Shown: positions 50,835 to 60,758 of the stretch, piece by piece | Layout of the letters: every line of letters starts with the position of its first letter | Position numbering within the stretch: position 1 is the stretch's first letter | From: Margaritispora aquatica | Taxonomy: Eukaryota > Ascomycota > Leotiomycetes > Helotiales > Discinellaceae | Assembly (NCBI GenBank): GCA_007644065.1 | Contig: VJWN01000007.1 | Location: forward strand, 1,054,001-1,118,000 | Direction of reading: 5' to 3' | Length of the DNA stretch: 64,000 nt | Made by a program: the position numbers and the translations under genes | The notes under the pieces: generated by a model | The model's input: the letters and a program-made list of their open reading frames with translations, nothing else | Database searches by the model: none | Told to the model about the DNA's origin: nothing

Positions 50835-51898
50835 ATGAATAAAAATATGATAACAGACGAAGCCTCGGCATTTCTGGCTCACGATGACCGCTTCCGGCAA
50901 CTCATTGGCTCGTCACCAACGATGGATTTGTTGCTAGAGCATGATGAGTACCCATTTGCTCATGAAGCTGGGGTGTTCCTCTCTGGTACAAATGAGCTCT
51001 TCATAACCAGTAACAGCTTTGTCAATTCCAATAACAAGCGATCAATCCACATCTCCAAGGTATCAATGGGAAATGGCATAGAGAGAGTGAAGCGAGAAGA
51101 AATACATTACCATGAGATACCCATGGCCAATGGAGGAGTGAATTACAAAGATGGAATACTGTTCTGTGCACAAGGGAACGAAACGCAGCCTAGTGGACTG
51201 TACTTTATGTCGCCAAATCCACCATACAAGAGCAAACTCTTGATTTCTTCCTTTTATGGCCGAGAATTCAACTCTACCAATGATGTTGTGATTCATTCCG
51301 ATGGCAGCATCTGGTTCACCGATCCAATTTACGGATTCGAGCAAGGTTATCGACCTAGACCTAGGCTACCAAACCAAGTTTACAGATACGATCCAGAAAG
51401 CAAAAGTATCAGAGCTATCGCTGATGGTTTTGGGAAACCAAATGGCATCTGCTTCTCGCCAGACGAGAGGATTGTGTATATTACAGACACGGATTGGATA
51501 CATGGCGATGGGAGTACAGATGAGACGAGAGTTTCAAGCATGTGAGTGTGCCTAAAGCATTGGTGGCATTGTGAAGGCTGACATGAATTAGATATGCTTT
51601 TGATATTGTGTATTACTCTGATAAGCCCTTCTTGACAAATAGGAGACTTTTTGCAATGGCAGCAAATGGCATTCCAGACGGCATCAAGTGCGACTTGAAT
51701 GGCAATGTTTATAGCGGGTGTGGAGACGGAGTTAATGTCTGGTCTCCTGGTGGTGATTTATTGGGAGTGATTGTTGTTGAAGGAGGGGTAGCAAATTTCT
51801 GTTTTGGCAAGGATGGCGTTGTATACATTTTGAACGAGCACAGATTATGGAAAGCGCAACTGGCGAAGTCAACGAAAGGAGCTCTGTTGGGAATTTGA
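50835..51898 (+). CDS. SMP-30/gluconolactonase-family lactonase
   Basis: Exons 50835-51541 and 51592-51898 (50-nt intron) give 337 residues. The beta-propeller metal site can be traced: Glu in FAHEAGVF, Asn in FNSTNDVVIHSDGSIWFTD and Asp in CFSPDERIVYITDTD. GFEQGYRPRPRLPNQVYRYDP is typical of fungal lactonases. There is no signal peptide, which points to a cytosolic enzyme that opens an aldono-lactone made by an SDR dehydrogenase. L-rhamnono-gamma-lactonase (LRA2) and gluconolactonase both belong here. Its presence beside four SDRs is the main sign that the cluster runs an oxidative sugar route. Confidence 0.92.
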
Positions 51899-52043
51899 AT
51901 TTAAATGGCTTGAATTCATTCACTGTATTTAGACGTGCTCGCGAAACGAAGAACCCCTCCACCATGTTCAAAGTCACAATACAAGTGATTATCAATAACA
52001 AACTCCATTTCATAACGCACACCATATCTTCAACCATTTAAAC

Positions 52044-53362
52044 TTAAATTAAAGTATACCCTCCATCGACTCGAAGATCTGCCAAAGATGTATCAATAAT
52101 GTTCAATTGGCTGTATATGTAGACTTACCTGAACCTGTAACATAATTTGAAGCATCTGAAAGCAAGAATGCAACACTGCCCATCAAATCTTGAGGCTGTC
52201 CCAGCCGGCCTTGTGGAACGAGAGAAGTCCATTGTTTTCTTAGATCAGGCTTCTCATCCAAGATTCGCTTCGTCCTGATAGCACCTACATTAGCGTTTTA
52301 CCTTCATTTAACATAACAAATGGCAGCGGACTCACAACTCTGTGACCATATACCCAGGACTTATACAATTGACTCTGATTCCGGCAGAAGCCCACTCAAC
52401 AGCCATTGATGAAGCTAGATGCCTGACGGCGGCTTTCGATGCGTTGTATGGAGCTTGAGGTTGTGGCACGTTGACAATGTTTCCAGACATGCTGCCGATG
52501 AATACCATGCTACCCGGACTTTTCCTCTCAGTCAAATGCTTTGCGACTGCAGTCGCAAAGAAGTAGGTCCCGTTCACATTGACTCCCCAAAGTTTGTTGA
52601 TTCGATCGACCGGATAGCTAATTGCGTCGTAATTTTCGCAAAATCCGGCGGAAGTTACCAGATTGTCGATTTTGCCATGAGTTTGGACGATTTCTGCAAC
52701 AGCTTCATCAACAGAGACATTGTCGGATACGTCTGCATAGTGAGCAGTGATTTTTGGAAGTCTATTGGATTAGCAGTGTTCCCTTCCATAGACCACTGGA
52801 CGAACCTAGACTCGTTCGGATTTTCGCGCTTGAAGTTCTCGAGCAATGCACCAGCTTGTCGCTGAGCTTCCGATTCTTCTTTGTGTCAATTGAGAAGCTC
52901 TAATTTTCGATGAGATAACTCACTATCCAAATCTACGATTGCAAGGTCGGCACCACTAATGATCAGTGCTTGCGACATCATCAGTCCGAGTCCGCGAGCA
53001 CCTCCAGTCACCACTCCGACCTTCCCTTCCAAAGAAAAGCTTGCCAGCGTCCTCTGTAAATGCATTCCTCCACGACCTTGAACAGGCCTGCTCTTTGGCA
53101 GCTCATCTTCTGGTGGATGTTCAACCTGTACACTTGCATCTGTTCGCGCGAGAGTGCCTTCATAATCTTCTTCGCCTTTCGAGTCTACCGGCGACTTGAA
53201 GTCGGCATATTTTCGAGATAGAATAGAGAATCTGCTGACGACAGTGAGGGACGCTAGAAAAGATGATGAGCTAATGCCTCGCTGTAGATGGTACATTTCC
53301 AACAGCTGAAGATGGCAGTGGCCACGAAGGATGAATTTACAGCAGCAAACAACACTCAGCAT
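52044..53362 (-). CDS. Short-chain dehydrogenase/reductase (polyol/sorbose type), cluster member C
   Basis: Five exons, 53362-52924, 52878-52806, 52761-52336, 52274-52129 and 52078-52044, join in frame to 372 residues. The acceptor at 52275 was chosen because it alone restores VTELTKRILDEKPDLRKQW. Cofactor motif is GKVGVVTGGARGLGLMM; then FIGSMSGNIV and the catalytic YNASK, then CISPGYM and VDGGYTLI. The segment ADFKSPVDSKGEEDYEGTLARTD before the domain is shared by fungal mitochondrial-looking sorbitol/arabinitol-dehydrogenase-like SDRs. Residues 1-50 are basic with almost no acid groups, and a second ATG at 53296 would also leave a presequence (MYHLQRGISSSSFLAS). It likely oxidises or reduces a ketose/polyol pair. 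Confidence 0.85.
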
Positions 53363-53429
53363 TTACCTTAACGCTCCCACATTATAGAAGTACCCCTCCT
53401 TTCCATGACTGGAAATCCTCCATCCTGAG

Positions 53430-53440
53430 CGGCTCAGCCG
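53430..53440. promoter_or_regulatory. CGG-N5-CCG site (CGGCTCAGCCG)
   Basis: It is an 11-bp palindrome of inverted CGG triplets spaced by five bases, the classic layout of a Zn2Cys6 dimer site. It overlaps a second palindrome, TGAGCGGCTCA, at 53426-53436. The same spacing occurs at 40814-40824 in the other divergent SDR promoter. Confidence 0.45.
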
Positions 53441-53445
53441 CAGCT

Positions 53446-53464
53446 TGAAGTCAAATTGACTTCA
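53446..53464. promoter_or_regulatory. 19-bp perfect palindrome
   Basis: TGAAGTCAA and TTGACTTCA flank a single A. It lies 84 bp upstream of the longest SDR C start, close enough to be a promoter or leader element. Confidence 0.45.
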
Positions 53465-54182
53465 CAAGGCTTCATACCAGTCGGCCATCTGCACATAATC
53501 ACGTTACACAGATATCAGGTCGCCATTCTAGAACTCTCAACAGCGGCAAGTCACAAGATGGACTCGAGACGATGTAAGACGATCCTAAAAGCTATCCAAT
53601 CAAGCCCCTTAGCGAGCTCGGCAAAATACCGAAGCGAGCCCCTGGTCGTGATTGGCCAAGCGCGGGCTATTTTTCGGGCTCGAGGATGACTTGCATTCAT
53701 TTCACCTGTCCAAGTTTGTCCTTTGGGGTTCATGCTCACATCAAACTCGAGACGATATCTAAGTTTTGTTTCATGGTGATGTTTATGGCAACACGCGACC
53801 CAATAACCCACCTCGACTCGAGGCGAATCTCATGTGGAAGATTCCCACACGATGAGATGGCCGATCTTTTTACTTTATGGAGCTTCTCTTCTGTGGTTGA
53901 TTGTATTTTTCTACCACGAAGCGAGCTGAGCTGAGTTATGGGCCGGATGAGGAAGTTCACCGACATTCTTTTCGCTATTGCCGACGTCTCCCACGGCCCA
54001 AGTGGGGATCAAAATCCGCTTCGAATTACTAAACGGTAAGCATAGCTACATATACGTGCTAGGGTTCTCCCTTGGTGTGGAAGCATATCTTTTCGTGCCT
54101 TCTGTTTAAGTTTGGATATTTAATGTACAATTAAGATATCTGGAAACTCACCGATCTGACTCCAACCAGGACTTAACTCAAC

Positions 54183-55121
54183 ATGGCACCTTCCGCAATT
54201 GATACCACTGTCCCGAAGATAGAGGAGGCCACAGCTCCACAGGTTCAAACACAAGTTCAACTAGCAGGAAAGATCATTGCCAGTATGTTTTCTGTTCTTT
54301 TCTGAAAATAAAACTGACAATTTGTCCTCAGTTACTGGGGCAAACCGAGGAATTGGTCTCGGCATTGCAGAATGCTGTCTGGCAAATGGCGCCTCAAAAG
54401 TCTACTCGATAGACATCACCGAGACAGGAGATGACTTCGCAGCAATCTCGAAGAGGTTTCCTAGCAAGATGTTTGGTGTACAGGCTGATGTCACCAAGGA
54501 GGATAGCGTTACCGCCGCTGTAGACAGGATCATTGAGGAGAGTGGCGCGTTACACGGAATGGTCGTGAATGCTGGTCGGACCAATCACAAATCTGCTCTT
54601 GACTTTACTCAGGCGGAGATTGAAGCTCTGTTCAATGTCAACGTATGAATCAATCTTCAATTGTTTTAACAGGATCACTGACAACATTCCAGCTTTTCGG
54701 TGCTTTTTATTGCGCGCGTGTTGCCGCTCGAGCATTCATCAAGCTCAATATCAAAGGCGCAATTGTTTTCACTGCTTCCATGGCCTCCTATAGACCCAAC
54801 AAGCGTGTTCCCTCTGCACCATACGGTGCCTCGAAGGCGGGTGTGCGAAACATGACACATACATTGGCCATGGAGTGGGCAAAGTATGGCATTAGAGTCA
54901 ACAGTGTATCGCCAGGTCTCGTTAACACAGCCATGACATACTGGGTGCCACAACAAGCAGATTGGGAGCAACAACTCAAGTACTATGGTGGCATGCCTAG
55001 GTTGGCTGAAGTTCAAGAGTTGGGTGGCGCGTATGTGTACTTGCTGAGTGATGCTGCGAGTTACACGACGAGTATTGATATCCCAGTTAATGGTGTTATT
55101 GGAAGTAAGTTCTCCAATTAA
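54183..55121 (+). CDS. Short-chain dehydrogenase/reductase (L-xylulose/sorbose reductase-like), cluster member D
   Basis: Exons 54183-54282, 54332-54642 and 54693-55121 give 279 residues. The cofactor site is IITGANRGIGLGIAE, joined across the first intron (KIIA|ITGANRG). VVNAGRTNHKSALDF, TASMAS, the catalytic YGASK and VSPGLVNTAM follow in order, ending SYTTSIDIPVNG. A perfect GTAAGT donor at 55105 could splice out 54 nt to an acceptor at 55158, changing the last residues to a short GIC end at 55166; either end is possible. The family includes NADP-linked ketose reductases and polyol dehydrogenases in the cytosol. It is divergent to SDR C. Confidence 0.88.
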
Positions 55122-55380
55122 GAGTCCTCTGAGTACCTAAAGCTAAAATCTTCGACAGTATGTTGAACAGACTTGAGTTGGACTCAGAACTAGCGTTTGA
55201 TTTTTGTTCCTCTTAGTCCACTCACATCGATACTCGGTGCATTTCTGAACGCAAATATAAAAACCTATTAACCTAAAAATGTCTGCTCTAGTTTTTATTT
55301 CATGTTCAATTTGACGGAAAGACGAGAGAGCTATTCTAATATACCCGCTCTTACCTTTAATTAAACTCACTTTTGCACAC

Positions 55381-55993
55381 ATGAAAAGACTCCTTCGTGG
55401 TCAATTTAATCTTCACAGTATGATTGGTACAGTCTACACATTGCTCTTGAACAAATGCCATAAGCAAGGTTTAAAACTCCAAGATGTCGAAGTGGTAAGT
55501 ATTATCGGATCAAGTTCAGCAATTGCTTACAAGCAGCTAGATTTTTAGAAAACGAATCACTTTCGAGGATATTGTCTACACTCTCTCACGCCCAATCCAA
55601 GTCGAGAAGCATGCCAACTTTCGTTTCGATCTTTACGTGCCATACACTGGCTTCGGCATCAAAGACTGTCATCTGTTAGGTGAGCACTTCGGCTGGCTTT
55701 TGGGTGCTAGCGTAGGCGAACCATCTGGAAGCGACTATTGGGAGATCATTGATGAGATTGAAATTGCGGTTACTGAGCAATATGATTTGGGAACCACTAG
55801 TGAACTTTTCTACGCTCTAAAGTGGAGTGACAAGATGGCAGTTGAATTCTTTGGGGCCGCTTTGGATAGTTTGTATGAGTGGAGTCACTATGGGCATTTG
55901 GAGGACGGCATAGAACCACCAAGAGCTTTTCGAATCGATCATCGCCCCCAGAGTCCACGGACAATCATCGATCTTGTGTTTACGAAGAACTAG
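55381..55993 (+). CDS. Hypothetical protein, unknown family
   Basis: Exons 55381-55494 and 55541-55993 (46-nt GTAAGT...TAG intron) give 188 residues, phase 0 on both sides. The text is protein-like: LLRGQFNLHSMIGTVYTLLL, RFDLYVPYTGFGIKDCHLLG, GEPSGSDYWEIIDEIEIAV and MAVEFFGAALDSLYEW. No motif is recognised. Just after its stop, another frame on the same strand (to 56211) reads EELVERAMVLNNRNPKHIIV and DEWSINRRLNAITGLSK, also protein-like, so the gene may be longer and broken, or spliced in a way I could not resolve. It lies between SDR D and the lyase. Confidence 0.5.
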
Positions 55994-56211
55994 TTGAAAG
56001 AGCAATGGTGCTGAACAACAGAAACCCAAAACACATAATAGTCTTATACCTTACTCCGCAATTATCTGATTACGTAGAGTGTTGGTTAGACGAGTGGAGC
56101 ATAAACCGCAGACTAAATGCGATCACAGGATTATCAAAGGCCGTCATCGAGTTGGCCGCCAAAGCCTACCTTGATAGAGCGAAATATAATAACAAGGAAG
56201 TTATCCACTGA

Positions 56212-57140
56212 TCCGATCTTGTATTTTCAGTAAGTGAAGAACGTCGAGTCAGTGGGAAAGACTCAGTAGTTCATTTTTATCCGGAAATCATGCTTAAGTT
56301 TCAAGTGAAGCTTAGCCAGAACTGTTTTTCAAGTCTTTTAAATTGTCGAGTTGAATCTGAGACATTGGATTTTCCATTATGATCTTTGAATGCCAATACA
56401 AATGCTTTCGCTTGAGTATGTGTCATTGCTCGAAGAAGACAAAGACTGTTTGTTGTGGTTCTTGGTACCAGCCTTGATTTTCGCTTGATTGTTGGGCCGA
56501 TTTTGTGTACAGATTCAAGAATGTTTAAGTACAACATTTTCTTGCACGATAATTCCTACCATTTTATTCGTGCGCTTCTCGCACTTAGTCTTCGCAAATG
56601 ATCTTGTTGCAAAGACTACAGCATAATTGTCGGATATTATTTGCTTGAATAGGCTAAAGTTGAATGAATTCGGAAGCATTCATCACGGTGGAAAGACTTC
56701 GGTAACAAAGTCCACTTTGAAGAAGCTTATCCTCTAGTTCTCCCTAATGAAGACGAATTCACAATCAACAGCCTTATAATGCGGGGTAATTAATATATTT
56801 CCCTACCAATCCGGAGATGCATTGCCGGAACGGGACCTTGAAGCGAAATCGCAGTACCGAGCAAGGGTCCCATTTCCACCAATAACTCGAATTTGAGCAT
56901 GAACATGTTGATAAATTTATTGATCAGATATAGCGGCTGTCTCCATGCGACGGAATACGGATGAAGTTGATCCATATCTGCCAGCTTGGCGTTGGCTTTA
57001 CCATGATACTAGGAGGGCTGTTAATGAAATTTGTCTTGGCTTCAATATGGTTAAAGAACTCAGCCCTCGCTCCTTGCGAAGTGTTGTGTGGTTGCTTCAA
57101 GTTCTTCTTCAATCACTTGTCAACTTGGGCATTTCACGAG
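56212..57140. other. Intergenic region upstream of the rhamnogalacturonan lyase gene
   Basis: No gene is visible. It is fairly AT-rich and should contain the lyase promoter; CGG triplets occur near 56948 and 56956 as a direct repeat. Confidence 0.4.
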
Positions 57141-59002
57141 ATGAAGTCTCTCTTATCCTTCCTTCTAGTGGCGTTGAGTCTTCCATACCTCGCATTTGCA
57201 GCTTGGGGTTGGACGGATGATGGGAGCAATTATGTGATCGGTGAGCATACTTATAAAGACTGAGAATGTGAAACACTTCCATGGCTAACTTAATTTAGAC
57301 ACTGGCTCTCTCCTGGTTTTCAAGGTTTCAAAGTCCAATGGTGATATCACATCGATGAAGTACAATGGCGTCGAGTACAATGGATACCAAGGGAAGAATT
57401 CTCAGGTCGAGAGTGGTTTAGGGACTTCGACCGTCTCAATTGTTTCGTATACCAGTAAGCTTCTGGACTCACTTCTTCTCCTCCCTTCTGACTTTCAAGG
57501 CCCGGCATACATCATCAAGGTCACTGTTAAATATGGTACCTTAATTCACACCTACATTGCTCGCTACGGAAACAATAATATCTACATGCTTACAAATAAG
57601 GCCGATGCTAGCGTAAGTTGTTCGAGGAACTACATGATACAGAGGGAGAACTGAAATATATTCTAGGTCACTGCTCTACGATACATTGTCCGCATTGTCC
57701 CCAACATTCTTCCCAAAGCCGCAATCGACTCGGATTACTACGATACTCCCAGCACCGCACTGGAATCTGGAGACATTACTCTCTCGACTACATACGGCTA
57801 TACGAAATCCAAACATTACCAAGGAAGCAACTATGGGCGAACCATCGATTACGACTACGTCGGCAAAGCGACTTCATCTGTTGGAATTTGGCTCATTCGT
57901 TCTAACCACGAGAAAGCATCTGGAGGACCGTTCTTCAGATCTTTAGTTCGTGGCTGTACCACCATCGCCGAGGACCTGTACGAGATTCTGTACTACAACA
58001 TGGGCACGATTGACCCGGAGAGATTCGGTCTGCAGGGTCCGTACGTGCTATCCTTCACCGACGGAAGTGCACCAAACAATGCCTTGTTCGCTCGAAAGGC
58101 TGATTGGAGTTGGATGGACACTCTTGGCATAACCGGTTGGGTCGCAGCCTCTGCTCGAGGAACTGTCGCCGGTGTTGGAATCGCGAACATGAAATCGGCA
58201 TACACCTATACTGCCGCTCTATCGAACTCTGCGGCACAATACTGGGGCACAGCTGCAGCGTCCACTGGTGTCTTCAGCATCACGAAGGTCATCCCAGGCA
58301 CTTACACTCTCTCAATCTACAAAGGCGAGTACGAAGTCTACTCCGCAAGCGTCGTGGTCACCGCAGGAGCAACTACGGCTCTCCACACTATCACCCCCGT
58401 CGATCCATCCGACGACGTAGCAATTTGGCGCATCACAGACTGGGACGGCACACCATCCGGCTTCACGAATTTCGACACCTCGCCTATGAAACCAACCTAC
58501 ATGCACCCGTCAGACACACGTCTTGCCTCCTGGTCGCCTCCAAACTACATTGTAGGCACTTCCTCGGCAGCCACAGCATTCCCGGGGTATATCTGGAAAT
58601 CAGTCAACAATGGCCACTTGATCTACTTCAAGCTCTCGGCTGCGCAGACCCTCCTCGCTCATACGGTTCGGATTGGTATTACGCAGGGATTTGCGGGTGG
58701 TAGACCTCAAATTAGCGTTAATGGCTGGACGAGTGCGGCTCCTGCTGCGAGCTCGCAAGCGTCTACGAGAAGTTTGACCGTGGGAACGGTAAGTTTCTTG
58801 ATGTTGTTGAGATGGTTTGGTTGGGATGCTGATTTTCTAATAGTACCGTGGAACGAACGCTATGTTCACGTATACCGTTCCGGCATCAGCTTTCTTGGCA
58901 GCAGGAAGCTATAACATTATGACTGTCAATGTCATCAGTGGGCAGACTGGAACGACATATTTGAGTCCGGGTATGTCGCTGGATTGCATTGACTTCCTGT
59001 GA
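57141..59002 (+). CDS. Rhamnogalacturonan endolyase (PL4), secreted
   Basis: Exons 57141-57240, 57299-57454, 57500-57612, 57667-58788 and 58844-59002 join in frame to 549 residues. A signal peptide (MKSLLSFLLVALSLPYLAFA) precedes AWGWTDDGSNYVIDTGSLLVFKV, the start of PL4 mature enzymes. The catalytic domain carries GRTIDYDYVGKA and IWLIRSNHEKASGGPFFRSL, then YYNMGTIDPERFGLQGPY. An FnIII-like middle domain (AARGTVAGV, GTYTLSIYKGEYEV) and a C-terminal carbohydrate-binding-like domain (DDVAIWRITDWDGTPSGF ... LSPGMSLDCIDFL) complete the three-domain layout. The enzyme cuts the rhamnose-galacturonic acid backbone of pectin RG-I by beta-elimination. Exact catalytic Lys and His were not assigned. 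It would feed the transporter and dehydrogenases next to it. Confidence 0.95.
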
Positions 59003-59712
59003 AGAGGGTATCCTGGGTAAATTGGAATGAGGGAATTCAAAATTGAGTGTACATACAATCTAACCGCAGGCTTTCATTGTATATATTCAAGTCAATATTG
59101 GAAAGTGTTGATAACTCATCACAAGTCTCACATTTTGTTATGTGATCCCACTCCAGATGCCAAGTTAAGGACTTGAACATGTTGACCATACTGAAAAATT
59201 AGCACTATTTAAATCCCTTGCAAGTTTGGGATCACGAAGCTATTTTTTGGATCAGTGAGTCTCGAGCAAAATGATTACTGTCCTACCTACGTCACCAAGC
59301 AGCGTACCTGGGATTCTCATCAAATTGCGCCTACCGAGCTCTGCTTCACTCACAACATATCACTAACATAAGCTCCATCAATCGAGCATCAACAATAATC
59401 CAGGTTTCGGAGATTGCCCACTTCTCCACGCCATTATTGTTGTTTCGGGGTAGGAGATATAGGCGCTCTAAGATGATTACTGAACACCAAGCTCGCTTAA
59501 CATCCGAACCCCTGACGCCACCCTTTCCATACCACACAGAAGCACAGAAGCCATGCAGGCTTGCTAGCCCTCGGCTGCTTAGAAGTCGTGTTCTGAGATG
59601 TAGGTATATCAGTAATCAGCAATGTTCATTGTGCATACGATTGATGTGTATATCAGGATTATTGCAGGTCGATGAGGGAGGGGGATATCGAAGCAAAAGC
59701 AACTGTGAGAAC
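59003..59712. other. Intergenic region / 5' leader of the carbonic anhydrase gene
   Basis: The frame of the carbonic anhydrase start stays open back to about 59437 but has no better start; I treat it as leader. Confidence 0.4.
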
Positions 59713-60758
59713 ATGATGCTCGGACTTAACACGTTCTTGAGAAGTGATTTTATGTATAAGAAAAGCGTATCTGCTGCTTTGGCTGCTGGATCTTCACATT
59801 ATTCAAACATATCCAAGTCTTTCAGTATTTCTCAATTGAAACAAACTTCGAGATTAATCAACGCTTCTCAACAAAGACTTTGCTCGACACATTCTCATCA
59901 CCGGCATCCCTCCAAATCTACCCAAACACTAGCTTCAAGCTCAATACAAACCAACAATATGATTACCGGCCCACTTGTCGAGATGCTGTCGCGCAACAGG
60001 TTTGTCGAGTATCTCAATAACAAGAAAATACAACAGCTGACACGACACAGCAAAGTGGCAGAAACATACCAAGGTCCCCCTCCATTGATGAAAATGGCCG
60101 AAGGCATGAGAGCCACAGGTGCAGGCGTAGTTGTCTGTAGGTATCTCCATACCTTCCAACCTCTATCTAAAGAAACAAAAGCTAACAGCGTCTAACCAGT
60201 ATCATGCTCTGACCCACGTCTCAACCCATATCAAATCCTAGGCCTCGACCCTACCCTCAGTGAGGCCTCATCACACTTTACACATCTTGAAGCTCAAATC
60301 TAATGATATTTAGAAGCCACAATGGTTCGCAACGCAGGTGGTCGCGCTTTCGATGCCATCAGAACTCTGTCTGTACTCCAGACAATCGGCCAGCCTGGCA
60401 CAATTGTTGTGATGCACCATACTGGTATTTATACCATCGTTCATCTCTTTGATCCAAATACTGACGAATTTAGATTGTGGCATGTCTCACTTTCACGATG
60501 CGGATTTCAAGAAAGCGTTGAGTGAACTTGCGCCTGAGGAGAGTGCTTCTATCGAGGAAATGAAATTTGGAGAAATCCTTGAGTATGTCTATTCCACGGT
60601 GTGGTTGCTGGGTACTGTAGCTAACGTAAAGTAGTGTTGAGGCAACGATTAGAGAGGATGTCGCTCTTCTGAGAGCGTCTCCGTTGATTAGGAAGGCAAC
60701 GCAAATTGTGGGGCTGAAGTTCGATATCATGACGGGTGCGTTGAGCGAAGTTAAATAG
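59713..60758 (+). CDS. Beta-class carbonic anhydrase, probably mitochondrial
   Basis: Exons 59713-60136, 60200-60259, 60314-60424, 60474-60582 and 60632-60758 join in frame to 276 residues. Residues 1-80 are rich in Ser, Arg, Lys and His with almost no acidic groups, as in mitochondrial presequences. The zinc site is Cys144 in SCSDPR, His197 and Cys200 in HHTDCG, with the Asp-Arg pair 146/148. NAGGRAFDAIRTLSVLQT, LAPEESASIEEMKFGEI and VGLKFDIMTG fit fungal beta-CA homologues. It interconverts CO2 and bicarbonate. Active-site residues are split by introns at LS|CS and HT|DCG. No link with the sugar cluster is evident. Confidence 0.9.

Larger units (their letters stand above)
53363..54182. promoter_or_regulatory. 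Shared divergent promoter of SDR C and SDR D
   Basis: It is an 820-bp gap between divergent dehydrogenase genes and holds two listed palindromes at 53430-53440 and 53446-53464. No gene is seen. Confidence 0.5.

Noticed and set aside
52275..52286. Acceptor GCTAATGTAG for the third intron of SDR C
   Set aside because: It leads to a stop soon after. The next AG, ending CTATCAG, restores the conserved sequence.
39780..59002. Calling the cluster the known L-rhamnose LRA1-4 pathway
   Set aside because: No enolase-type L-rhamnonate dehydratase and no LRA4-like aldolase are present; the aldolase is of the Zn-dependent ketose-bisphosphate family.
59437..59712. Extension of the carbonic anhydrase frame upstream of 59713
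   Set aside because: The frame is open but starts without ATG in good context and reads Arg/Cys-rich unlike coding sequence; treated as leader.
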